In this document: one piece after another, positions 1 to 8,105 of the stretch
Numbering within the stretch: position 1 is the stretch's first letter
Layout: each line of letters opens with the position of its first letter
Origin: a virus
Virus record (IMG/VR): IMGVR_UViG_3300034096_000229
Location: 1-21,683 of that record
Length of the DNA: 21,683 nucleotides
Reading direction: 5' to 3' (one strand)
Translations under genes and position numbers: made by a program
Notes under the pieces: generated by a model
Seen by the model: only the letters and a program-made list of their open reading frames with translations
What the model was told of the DNA's origin: nothing
The model's database searches: none

Positions 1-1170
<1,170 letters not shown>

Positions 1171-1171
1171 T

Positions 1172-2050
1172 ATGAGCACAATTTCATTATACGGCGACAC
1201 ATCTGGATACGTTAATATAACGGTTCCGCTGACGATTGCTGTCCCTTGGACAGTGACGCTTCCATCTGCCGCTCCGACAGCGAACGGTCAATATCTTTCC
1301 TCGACAACTGCTGGCGTTACTTCATGGTCGTCGCTTGGACCTGCGACATACGCAACTATTGTCGGCTATACGACAACGGTTACATCAGCAAGTCCCGTTA
1401 CGCTGACATCTTCAAGCACATTTTATCAATTCTTTACTGGCTCAACGGCGCAGACAGTTGTTCTTCCAGTAACAAGCACACTTGCGACGGGTTGGACTTT
1501 CAATATCGTCAATAATAGCACTGCTAATATTACGGTTAATTCGTCAGGCAGCAATCTCGTTGCAACATGCTTGCCCGGCACAACGCTTCGTCTTATTTGT
1601 ATCCTGACATCAGGCACTACCGCCGCGTCTTGGGATTCTGAAGTTGTTGGCTTTACGACTGTAACCGGCACAGGAAATAATGTTTTAGCAACGGCACCAA
1701 CAATTACTAACCCAACAATCACCGATTACATTGAAACATATTTCAACATCGGAACTGTTACTACATCAGCTTCGCCAACTCTTTCAAACGGAACTGTGCA
1801 AACATTGACGCTAACGGCGTCAACAACATGCACAGTTACAATGCCAACGGCGACTGCTGGCAAATCATTTATACTTCTTGTTCGTCAAGCTGCATCAACA
1901 GGAAATGGCGCAGTGACGTGGTCGTCAGTTAAATGGAATAGCGGAGGAACGCCAACTGTTACCGCAACCGCTGGCAGGATGGATATTTTTACTTTTGTTG
2001 CTGATGGCACAAATTGGTATGGATCTGCCTCACAGGGATATACGCCCTAA
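1172..2050 (+). CDS. Beta-rich tail fibre / virion protein (292 aa)
   Basis: This Ser/Thr/Gly-rich protein has no signal peptide or membrane segment. Its middle part (about 65-155) has the pattern of a phage fibre module in which QTVVLP is followed by FNIVNNST. The C-terminal 100 residues (about 190-292) resemble another common fibre module, with TVTMPTATAGKSF, then VKWNSGG, and FTFVADGTNWYGSA near the end. Both are recognised by resemblance only. The start is the ATG one base after the collagen-like gene's stop; its Shine-Dalgarno is weak (ggtagtgg), which suggests coupling. Its stop TAA overlaps the next gene's ATG as TAATG. The likely role is a fibre tip or fibre-associated virion protein. 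Confidence 0.7.
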   Translation: MSTISLYGDTSGYVNITVPLTIAVPWTVTLPSAAPTANGQYLSSTTAGVTSWSSLGPATYATIVGYTTTVTSASPVTLTSSSTFYQFFTGSTAQTVVLPVTSTLATGWTFNIVNNSTANITVNSSGSNLVATCLPGTTLRLICILTSGTTAASWDSEVVGFTTVTGTGNNVLATAPTITNPTITDYIETYFNIGTVTTSASPTLSNGTVQTLTLTASTTCTVTMPTATAGKSFILLVRQAASTGNGAVTWSSVKWNSGGTPTVTATAGRMDIFTFVADGTNWYGSASQGYTP

Positions 2051-3606
2051 TGTTTTCGGCGCTTAATTTCTTTCTTGCTGGTGGTGCGGCAAGATATTCA
2101 ATTGTTGAAACATTTAATGCTTCTGGAAACTGGGTTGCGCCTACAGGCGTGACGCAACTTGATAGTTATTTAATAGTTGCCGGTGGCGCATCAGGCGGCG
2201 GCGGATATGGCGGCGGGGGTGGTGCTGGCGGCTATGTTACCGGATCAAATCTTTCCGTTACAGCTGGTTCTTCATACACAGTATCCGTAGGCGGCGGTGG
2301 CACGGCCTCTGCTGGACAAGGCAATAATGGGAGCCCTAGCTCTTTTCCGGGTGCGACAACAGCAGTCGGCGGCGGTGGTGGAGGCGCTGTAGCAGCTGGG
2401 TCAAATGGCGGTTCTGGCGGCGGTGCTGGATATGGAACTTATCCGGGCGGAAACGGAACAGCACCACAAGGCTTCAAAGGCGGCGATGCGGTAAATTCTC
2501 CCGGTGTAGGCAGCACGGGCGGCGGCGGCGGCGCTGGAGCAGCTGGGGGCAATGGGACTTATACCCCAAACCCAAACAAATCAGGTGATGGCGGAATAGG
2601 CCTTAATACTTATTCTGGCTATAGCGGTTATCTCGCAGGCGGTGGCGGCGGCGGCATTTATGGCCCAGGTGGAGGAACGGCAGGACTAGGCGGAAATGGC
2701 GGCGGCGGCAATGGGGCCGCAAGCGGCGTAGGTTCCAATGGAGCAGCTAATACAGGTGGTGGTGGCGGCGGCGGGGGTCCCGGTTCTAACAGCGGTGCAG
2801 GCGGGTCTGGAATTGTAATTTTAACTTATAAAATTGCCGCAGCTACAGCGATTACGTTCACTTCTACAGCTACTGTAAAAATTCCGACCGGCTGCACATC
2901 AATTGATTATCTTGTTGTTGCTGGTGGTGGCGCTGGCGGAGATAATGCAGGAGGCGGCGGAGGGGCCGGTGGTTTTGTTACGGCATCAGGCATTGCCGTT
3001 ACTGCTGGCAATACATTAACCGCGACAATAGGCGCTGGCGGCAATGCTGGTAATACGGGCAGCGCGCCCGGCGGCAATGGCAGCAACTCAACATTATCTG
3101 GAACGGCTCCATTTTCTACTGTAACCGCAACAGGCGGCGGCGGTGGTGGATATTACAATGGCAATGGAGCGAATGGTGGTTCTGGCGGTGGTGGTGGAGG
3201 AGGTTTTCCTTCTAATACAGCTGGAGGAACTGGTGTATCAAGCCCTGCTCGCCAAGGGTATGATGGCGGCACTGGCGGCTATTATAGCGCCAAGCGCAAT
3301 GCCGGTGGCGGTGGTGGTGCGAGCATTAATGGAAATAACGGCGCTACGGGCCAAGCAGGAAATGGCGGCAATGGCCTAACATTTGGTGGCGTTTATTATG
3401 CAGGCGGCGGAGGTGGCGGCGGTAACGACGTAACCAATGTCGGCGCAGGTGGATTAGGCGGCGGAGGCAGTGGCGGCACTTTCCCAAGCACAATACCGGT
3501 AGCAGGATCGCCTAATACAGGCGGTGGCGGAGGCGGAGGCGGATATCCGCCAAGCTATTATGGCACCAATGGCGGTTCTGGAATCGTAATCATTAAATTT
3601 AACTAG
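2050..3606 (+). CDS. Glycine-rich adhesin-like tail fibre protein A (518 aa)
   Basis: I chose the ATG that overlaps the preceding TAA (TAATG). An upstream in-frame ATG at 2014 lies inside the previous gene and lacks the family's N-terminus. After a short hydrophobic leader (FSALNFFLAGG) come two tandem modules, about residues 18-262 and 265-518. Each opens with a beta-strand motif (FNASGNWVAPTG, or ITFTSTATVKIPTG). A DSYLIVAGG or DYLVVAGGG strand and long Gly tracts follow, and each closes with GSGIVI plus a short strand. Long Gly runs of this kind occur in the polyglycine-II adhesins of T4-like phages (S16 gp38 type); relationship to that fold is inference. Two paralogues lie at 4544 and 8105. 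The likely role is receptor binding at the fibre tip. Confidence 0.75.
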   Translation: MFSALNFFLAGGAARYSIVETFNASGNWVAPTGVTQLDSYLIVAGGASGGGGYGGGGGAGGYVTGSNLSVTAGSSYTVSVGGGGTASAGQGNNGSPSSFPGATTAVGGGGGGAVAAGSNGGSGGGAGYGTYPGGNGTAPQGFKGGDAVNSPGVGSTGGGGGAGAAGGNGTYTPNPNKSGDGGIGLNTYSGYSGYLAGGGGGGIYGPGGGTAGLGGNGGGGNGAASGVGSNGAANTGGGGGGGGPGSNSGAGGSGIVILTYKIAAATAITFTSTATVKIPTGCTSIDYLVVAGGGAGGDNAGGGGGAGGFVTASGIAVTAGNTLTATIGAGGNAGNTGSAPGGNGSNSTLSGTAPFSTVTATGGGGGGYYNGNGANGGSGGGGGGGFPSNTAGGTGVSSPARQGYDGGTGGYYSAKRNAGGGGGASINGNNGATGQAGNGGNGLTFGGVYYAGGGGGGGNDVTNVGAGGLGGGGSGGTFPSTIPVAGSPNTGGGGGGGGYPPSYYGTNGGSGIVIIKFN

Positions 3607-3662
3607 CAAGAAATAAGTGGCTCAATTGGCGCATAGCTGTTAAAATTTTCTAGAGGTTCGCA
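3607..3662 (+). other. Longest intergenic gap (56 bp)
   Basis: This gap separates glycine-rich gene A from the next fibre gene. It holds a Shine-Dalgarno-like agagg at 3652-3656, six bases before the ATG at 3663. I see no convincing promoter: ttggcg near 3625 and taaaat near 3641 are too close together for a sigma-70 pair. I see no terminator hairpin with a T-run. Confidence 0.4.
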
Positions 3663-4544
3663 ATGGTTGCAACAGTAAAATGCGATACGATCACGAACGC
3701 CGCTAACACCGGCACGGCGAACCTGTCGCTTGATTCCAGTGGCAATGTCACTTTTGGAAACAGTTTAACTATTTCTACTGCGAGCGCGCGTTTTCTTGGT
3801 GACTTTTCAAACGCAACTGTATCTACGCGGCTTGCTTTTCAAACAAGCACAACAAACGGCTCGACGGGCATTTACGCGCTGCCAAATGGCACATCAACTG
3901 CTGCAAGTTGGCAGGCGACGAATAATTCTGATCCAACAAATGCCAGCAAGATTTTGATTGCAACAAATGCAAGCACAGACGTCCAGCTTGTATCTGGAGT
4001 TAATGGGTCAGGCACATATCTTCCGCTATCTATTTGGAATAGCGGTGGCCAGACAGCGCAATTTAGCACGACAAGGGGCACATTTACGCTTGGTGTCGCG
4101 GGAACCGCAGCCGGTGTTTTGGTTCTTGCGGGTAGCACATCGGGCACTGCAACCCTTAATACCGCAGCTGTTGCTGGATCTTTCACCTACACGTTCACCA
4201 ATCCCGGCGTTAACGTCAATGTTGGCTATTTAGAGGTTCCACAAAACTCACAAGGAAACGGATATACAACCGTTCTTTCTGATAGTGGAAAACATCTTTA
4301 TTTTAGTGCAGGTGGCGCAACAATTACAATTGCTGCAAATGGCAGCGTTGCTTATCCACTTGGAACAGTGCTGACGTTTATTAATATGAACGCAAGCAGC
4401 TGCTCAATCGCCATATCGTCAGACACAATGTATTTATCCGGCACCGGAACAACCGGAACGCGCGCACTTGCGCAATACGGGATGGCGACGGCGATTAAAA
4501 CCGCTTCAACAACTTGGCTGATCAGCGGTTCGGGATTGACCTAA
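3663..4544 (+). CDS. Tail fibre protein with conserved GYLEVP C-terminal domain (293 aa)
   Basis: The N-terminus (MVATVKCDTITNAANTG, then LSLDSSGNVTF) is a typical opening of phage fibre proteins that carry per-sample structural repeats. The C-terminal domain, about residues 184-293, starts NVGYLEVPQNSQ. It continues through VLSDSGKHLYFS and YPLGTVLTFIN, and ends TTWLISGSGLT. I recognise this as a widespread C-terminal fibre domain in phages and prophages of Proteobacteria. No enzymatic residues are evident. The stop TAA overlaps the ATG of glycine-rich gene B. The pair of fibre followed by glycine-rich protein resembles a fibre followed by its tip adhesin, which is inference from gene order. 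Confidence 0.75.
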   Translation: MVATVKCDTITNAANTGTANLSLDSSGNVTFGNSLTISTASARFLGDFSNATVSTRLAFQTSTTNGSTGIYALPNGTSTAASWQATNNSDPTNASKILIATNASTDVQLVSGVNGSGTYLPLSIWNSGGQTAQFSTTRGTFTLGVAGTAAGVLVLAGSTSGTATLNTAAVAGSFTYTFTNPGVNVNVGYLEVPQNSQGNGYTTVLSDSGKHLYFSAGGATITIAANGSVAYPLGTVLTFINMNASSCSIAISSDTMYLSGTGTTGTRALAQYGMATAIKTASTTWLISGSGLT

Positions 4545-6130
4545 TGAGCGGCGTTCTTAACCTGCTTTTGGCGAGCGGCGGCAAGGGGCAGGCAACTGTT
4601 GTTCAAACCTTTACGGCGTCAGGTAACTGGACGGCACCGACGGGCGTCACGCAAATTGACAGCTATCTAATCGTCGCAGGCGGTGGCGGTGGCGGAGGAT
4701 TTGGTGGCGGCGGCGCAGGTGGTTTTAGGACAGCGACCAATGTTGCGGTTACTGCTGGAACTACTTATGCAATCCAAGTTGGTGGCGCTGGCGCTGGTAG
4801 TGGATCTGGATCGGTAAAAGGTAATCCTGGAACCGATAGTTATATAGCCATAGGTTCATCTCCTTATTCTGCATATAGGTCCGCAGGCGGCGGTGGCGGC
4901 GGGGCTTTTAGCAACGCAAATGCGCAAGGGGCTGATGGAGGCTCAGGTGGAGGCGGCGGAACTGATAGTAGCCCGCCATATACAGGACGCGCTGGTGGCT
5001 CGCCCAGCCCTGCAACAACTCCGGCACAAGGATATGCCGGAGGGTCTGGGGCCACTGGCGGCGCGGCAGGCGGCGGCGGAGGAGGAGCTAATACATCTAC
5101 GGGAACCGGAGGTAATGGTTCTGGCAGTTCTGGCGGTTCTGGCGGAAATGGCGCTCCTTATTCTTTAGGGCCATTTGCTATTTATGCAGGCGGCGGTGGT
5201 GGAGCAGGTTCTGGTGCTCTTGGTCCTGGCGGGTCTGGCGGCGGCGGTAATGGAGAAAAATATAATTTAGCTCCAGCCGCGACTGCCGGTGGCACCAACC
5301 AAGGAGGAGGTGGTGGAGGTTCTTATGCAGGAACCCAAGCGGCCGCAGGAGGATCTGGGATTGTAATTATTTCTTACAAACAACCCGCCTCATCAGTCGC
5401 CATCTTCTATTCATCCGGCACCGTAACGATCCCAACGGGCGTTTCAACGATTGATTATCTTGTTGTTGCAGGTGGAGGATCTGGAGCGACAGGAACAGGA
5501 TCGGGCGGCGGAGGCGCTGGCGGTTATAAAGCGGGTACTACAGCCGTTACAGCCGGAACACCATATACAATAACTGTTGGCGCTGGCGGAACTTCAACAG
5601 CCGCCCCTAGTTCAGCTGTAGGAGGCGATGGAACTGGTTCAAGTATCGGGTCTTTAGTCACCACAACAGGCGGCGGCGGTGGCGGATATGAAGCTCCAAA
5701 TAGAAACGGACGCAGCGGGGGCTCCGGTGGCGGGGGAGCATATGGCGGTGGCACTGGTGGGCCAGGAACACCGGGAGAAGGGAATGCTGGCGGCGCTGGC
5801 TACAATCCCGCAACAAGTCCTTATGGAGGAGGTGGCGGTGGTGGTGCTGGAGGAACCGGAGGAAGCGCGCCTAATTCAACTACTGCCGGAAATGGTGGAG
5901 CAGGAACTCCATATGGGACGCCTTCAGTAGGCTATGCAGGCGGCGGCGGCGGTGGCATTAGAACTCCTAGTCCGGCAAGTAGTGCTTCTTCGGGAGGCGG
6001 CGCTGGAGGTGTATCTGGTGCTGGAACTGCTGGAACTGCTAATAGAGGGGGCGGCGGTGGCGGTGCTGGAACCGATGCTACTTTAGGCGGCAATGGCGGC
6101 TCTGGCATAGTAATCATCAAGTTCAATTAA
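4544..6130 (+). CDS. Glycine-rich adhesin-like tail fibre protein B (528 aa)
   Basis: This is a paralogue of the proteins at 2050 and 8105, and again starts on the previous stop codon (TAATG). An in-frame ATG at 4514 lies inside the upstream gene and is rejected. The leader is MSGVLNLLLASGG. Module 1 runs about residues 18-270 (TFTASGNWTAPTG, DSYLIVAGG, closing GSGIVIISYK). Module 2 runs about 272-528 (FYSSGTVTIPTG, DYLVVAGGG, closing GSGIVIIKFN). Between these anchors lie Gly-, Ser- and Ala-rich loops with few charged residues. The first module resembles module 1 of protein A most closely. The gene ends inside a hairpin that carries the next gene's ribosome-binding site. The likely role is a receptor-binding fibre tip. 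Confidence 0.75.
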   Translation: MSGVLNLLLASGGKGQATVVQTFTASGNWTAPTGVTQIDSYLIVAGGGGGGGFGGGGAGGFRTATNVAVTAGTTYAIQVGGAGAGSGSGSVKGNPGTDSYIAIGSSPYSAYRSAGGGGGGAFSNANAQGADGGSGGGGGTDSSPPYTGRAGGSPSPATTPAQGYAGGSGATGGAAGGGGGGANTSTGTGGNGSGSSGGSGGNGAPYSLGPFAIYAGGGGGAGSGALGPGGSGGGGNGEKYNLAPAATAGGTNQGGGGGGSYAGTQAAAGGSGIVIISYKQPASSVAIFYSSGTVTIPTGVSTIDYLVVAGGGSGATGTGSGGGGAGGYKAGTTAVTAGTPYTITVGAGGTSTAAPSSAVGGDGTGSSIGSLVTTTGGGGGGYEAPNRNGRSGGSGGGGAYGGGTGGPGTPGEGNAGGAGYNPATSPYGGGGGGGAGGTGGSAPNSTTAGNGGAGTPYGTPSVGYAGGGGGGIRTPSPASSASSGGGAGGVSGAGTAGTANRGGGGGGAGTDATLGGNGGSGIVIIKFN

Positions 6131-6150
6131 TGAGAAAAAGGGGCTCATTA
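6128..6150 (+). promoter_or_regulatory. RBS-in-loop hairpin before the small gene at 6150
   Basis: A perfect 7-bp stem (taatgag 6128-6134 with ctcatta 6144-6150) encloses the loop aaaaagggg. The stop codon of glycine-rich gene B lies in the left arm. The loop carries the Shine-Dalgarno. The A of the next ATG is the last paired base. There is no T-run, so it is not a classic terminator. Confidence 0.55.
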
Positions 6151-6416
6151 TGGATAAGCAGACGAAAATATACAGGCTAATGGGTATTGATACGGCAATG
6201 CATTTATTGCGTCCCGGCGCTGCTTGGGAGATCAGCAACAATACATTCACGCGCTGGGAGGATGAACGTCCCTGCCCGACGATCGAAGAGGTTTACGAGA
6301 CGATCGACAAGATCAAGGCGTTTGAGGATAGCATCAAGACGATCTACACGGCCAAGCAGCTTGAAGAAATGGGCGTAAAGCAGCGGGAACTAGAGGAGGC
6401 TCTCGGTGATAATTGA
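6150..6416 (+). CDS. Small acidic hypothetical protein (88 aa)
   Basis: I do not recognise a characterised family. The protein is soluble-looking and rich in Glu, Lys and Ile. It has an aromatic N-terminal half (AWEISNNTFTRWED) followed by CPTIEEVYETIDKI, then a probable alpha-helical C-terminus. A basic/aromatic segment followed by PTxEEV and a helix is typical of small proteins that sit beside tail-fibre genes in many phages. Some of those are called tail-assembly or fibre-associated proteins, but function here is only inferred from position. Its 3' end overlaps the next gene by 11 bases and carries that gene's Shine-Dalgarno (gaggagg). Confidence 0.6.
   Translation: MDKQTKIYRLMGIDTAMHLLRPGAAWEISNNTFTRWEDERPCPTIEEVYETIDKIKAFEDSIKTIYTAKQLEEMGVKQRELEEALGDN
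6392..6403 (+). promoter_or_regulatory. Ribosome-binding site and small hairpin deciding the GTG start at 6406
   Basis: A gaggagg Shine-Dalgarno (6393-6399) sits 6 bases before GTG 6406. This strongly supports the GTG start inside the upstream gene. A 4-bp stem (agag 6392-6395 with ctct 6400-6403) closes a gagg loop. It is a weaker version of the RBS-in-loop arrangement seen at 6128, 9809 and 17661. Confidence 0.45.
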
Positions 6417-7011
6417 GAACCTTTATCCAATCCCGATTGGCTTTTTCAAGCATGAAGAGGGCATAACGGAAGCTCAAACAACATTCATGGTTGATCAGGA
6501 GCAGCGGCCTAATGACGGCAATACAAGCAGCGTCAATAGATATTTGCTGAAAGAAAAGAAGCTCGCAAATCTCACTACATTTATTGAGAAATGCGCGCAT
6601 GAATATCTGATGGCGACGATCTGCCCAAAGAATGATGTTAGGCTTCGGATTACGCAATCTTGGCTCAATTGGACCAAGCCGGGGCAGTTTCATCATAAGC
6701 ATGCGCATCCAAACAGCCTGATCTCTGGCTGTTATTATGTCAAAGCCAACAAGGAAACTGATAAGATATTTTTCTACAAAGATGGATATCAGCAAATTAA
6801 GTTTCCGCCTGTCGAGTGGAATAGTTACAATTCGGAGAGTTGGTGGTATCCTGTAGGAACCGGAGATTTAGTGTTTTTCCCTTCCAGCCTGACCCATATG
6901 GTTCAGCCAGTAGGCGGCGAAGACACAAGGATCAGCCTAGCCTTTAACACTTTCCCCGTCGGGCATGTCGGGGACGAAGACGAACTAACCGCACTTTATT
7001 TAGGAAAGTAA
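6406..7011 (+). CDS. 2OG-Fe(II) oxygenase-superfamily protein (201 aa)
   Basis: The layout matches the short 2-oxoglutarate/iron oxygenase family common in phages of aquatic bacteria (PF13759/TIGR02466 type). It has WLNWTKPGQFHHKHAHPNS with H97, H99 and H101, then the core strand SGCYYV at 107-112. PVGTGDLVFFPSSLTH supplies the distal histidine H164. RISLAFN follows, with R175 as candidate 2OG carboxylate anchor. The family is predicted to hydroxylate a substrate using O2 and 2OG; the substrate is unknown. It starts at GTG with a strong Shine-Dalgarno and overlaps the upstream gene. Its place among fibre genes makes a fibre protein a plausible target, which is inference. Length is normal for the family. 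Confidence 0.75.
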   Translation: MIIENLYPIPIGFFKHEEGITEAQTTFMVDQEQRPNDGNTSSVNRYLLKEKKLANLTTFIEKCAHEYLMATICPKNDVRLRITQSWLNWTKPGQFHHKHAHPNSLISGCYYVKANKETDKIFFYKDGYQQIKFPPVEWNSYNSESWWYPVGTGDLVFFPSSLTHMVQPVGGEDTRISLAFNTFPVGHVGDEDELTALYLGK

Positions 7012-7013
7012 AG
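6993..7013 (+). promoter_or_regulatory. RBS-in-loop hairpin before the gene at 7014
   Basis: A 5-bp stem (cttta 6994-6998 with taaag 7009-7013) abuts ATG 7014. The loop tttaggaaag holds the Shine-Dalgarno agga. An alternative pairing (acttt 6993-6997 with aaagt 7005-7009) also leaves agg unpaired. The stop codon of the oxygenase gene (7009-7011) lies in the right arm. Confidence 0.4.
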
Positions 7014-7385
7014 ATGGCTCATTTTGCTGAATTAGATAACAACGACGTCGTCCTTCGAGTAATCGTCGTCTCCAATTCCGATACGTCAACGCCTGACGGC
7101 AATGAAGTTGAGAGCATTGGCATTGCTTTTTGCCAACGCCTCTTTGGCGGCAATTGGCGTCAGACAAGCTACAACGGCAATTTCCGCGTTCGATATGCGG
7201 GAATTGGTTACACATACAATTCGCAGCTTGATGCGTTTATTCCGCCAAAGCCTTATCCATCATGGGTGTTAAGCCCTGTGACGGTTGATTGGGAAGCGCC
7301 TGTTCCTTACCCAACTGATGGCAAGGTTTACTTTTGGAATGAAGGCACTGGGTCTTGGGCATTGGTTGAGCCACAGCCTGCATAA
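7014..7385 (+). CDS. Conserved phage virion-associated protein (123 aa)
   Basis: The sequence opens MAHFAELDNNDVVLRVIVV and contains CQRLFGGNWRQTSYNG, then a YAGIGYTY strand. IPPKPYPSW follows, with a Trp-rich C-terminus. I recognise this as a small, well-conserved protein found beside tail-fibre genes in many marine and freshwater phages. Its biochemical role is not established. No signal peptide or membrane segment is seen. The oxygenase gene ends three bases upstream, and the start is supported by an aggaaag Shine-Dalgarno. By position it is probably a structural or fibre-assembly component. Confidence 0.65.
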   Translation: MAHFAELDNNDVVLRVIVVSNSDTSTPDGNEVESIGIAFCQRLFGGNWRQTSYNGNFRVRYAGIGYTYNSQLDAFIPPKPYPSWVLSPVTVDWEAPVPYPTDGKVYFWNEGTGSWALVEPQPA

Positions 7386-7396
7386 GGAATACTGAC

Positions 7397-7711
7397 ATGG
7401 CCGTAGTTATCAATGGCACAACTGGTATATCTGGCGTAGATGGCAGCGCGGGAACGCCTGCGCTGCAAGGCACAGATACCAATACGGGCATTACCTATCC
7501 CGCATCAAATGTCATTGGCTTTTCGGCTGACGGTGTCGAGCGTTTGCGCGTTACTACAAGCGGCTTGCAGTATAACGGCTCGACAAGCGGATCAATTACC
7601 TTAACTGCCACGGCTACTGCTGGCAGCAATACGCTAACACTTCCGGCTACGACCGGAACCGTTGCTACGACAGGATTTTCTGTAGCAATGGCGCTCGTTC
7701 TCGGAGGATAA
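7397..7711 (+). CDS. Short tail fibre-like protein (104 aa)
   Basis: The N-terminal segment AVVINGTTGISGVDGSAG, followed by PALQGTDTNTGI, is a common opening of phage tail-fibre proteins. The middle has DGVERLRVTTSGLQYNG, the usual fibre-repeat signature. The C-terminal part (SITLTATATAGSNTLTLPA) resembles the start of a shaft module, but the chain then stops at residue 104. Larger fibres with this opening usually continue for hundreds of residues, so this may be a truncated or minimal fibre. The Shine-Dalgarno is aagga at 7384-7388. The next gene begins one base after the stop. Confidence 0.65.
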   Translation: MAVVINGTTGISGVDGSAGTPALQGTDTNTGITYPASNVIGFSADGVERLRVTTSGLQYNGSTSGSITLTATATAGSNTLTLPATTGTVATTGFSVAMALVLGG

Positions 7712-7712
7712 A

Positions 7713-8105
7713 ATGGCTAATCCTAATATTGTTAGCGTCACATCTATACTTGGCGTTACGACATATCTGACGCCAAGTGTCACAACTGCAATTTCTTTGC
7801 TAAATAATCCAGCTTCTTCTAACAAGGTTTTTAAAATCGAAAGCCTTGTCGCGTCAAATAACACTGGCTCTGCTGCGACATGCACTGTTTCGTATTACAC
7901 GGCGGCTAACGTGCAAGGAACAAATCCTCCTACTGGTGGCACCGCTTTTCCAATTTGCACAAGCGTTTCTGTTCCTGCAAATGCATCATTGGTTGTGATT
8001 GAAAAGAGCAACGGCATCTATTTAATGGAAAATGCCTGCATATCTGTAACGTCTGGCACGGGCAGCGCCATTACCTACACTGTTTCTTATGAGGACATCT
8101 CTTAA
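7713..8105 (+). CDS. Small virion structural protein (130 aa)
   Basis: This beta-rich protein opens MANPNIVSVTSILG. It has NKVFKIESLVASNN followed by a TCTVSYYTA strand, then a second strand pair around VPANASLVVIEKSNGIYLMEN and a final ITYTVSYEDIS. I recognise the pattern as a small single-domain phage virion protein, often found near fibre or neck genes. No function beyond a structural role can be read from the sequence. An ideal Shine-Dalgarno (ggagg at 7703-7707) precedes the ATG. Its TAA overlaps the ATG of glycine-rich gene C, so it takes the position that larger fibre genes take before genes A and B. Confidence 0.65.
   Translation: MANPNIVSVTSILGVTTYLTPSVTTAISLLNNPASSNKVFKIESLVASNNTGSAATCTVSYYTAANVQGTNPPTGGTAFPICTSVSVPANASLVVIEKSNGIYLMENACISVTSGTGSAITYTVSYEDIS

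Noticed and set aside
2014-2049. Earlier in-frame ATG for glycine-rich gene A
   Set aside because: It would extend into the upstream gene and add residues absent from paralogues; the TAATG start is shared by all three cassettes.
3624-3646. Possible sigma-70 promoter before the gene at 3663
   Set aside because: ttggcg and taaaat are about 10 bases apart instead of about 17; no other pair is convincing.
4514-4543. Earlier in-frame ATG for glycine-rich gene B
   Set aside because: It lies within the conserved C-terminus of the upstream fibre gene, and the TAATG start matches the other two paralogues.
4864-5055. Proline-rich minus-strand frames opposite the glycine-rich genes (also at 5524-5754, 5932-6126 and 9472-9678)
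   Set aside because: GGC/GGT tracts read as Pro/Ala codons on the other strand; these are shadows.
6334-6795. 153-codon minus-strand frame opposite the oxygenase gene
   Set aside because: It runs antisense to two well-supported genes, has no ribosome-binding site and no recognisable family.
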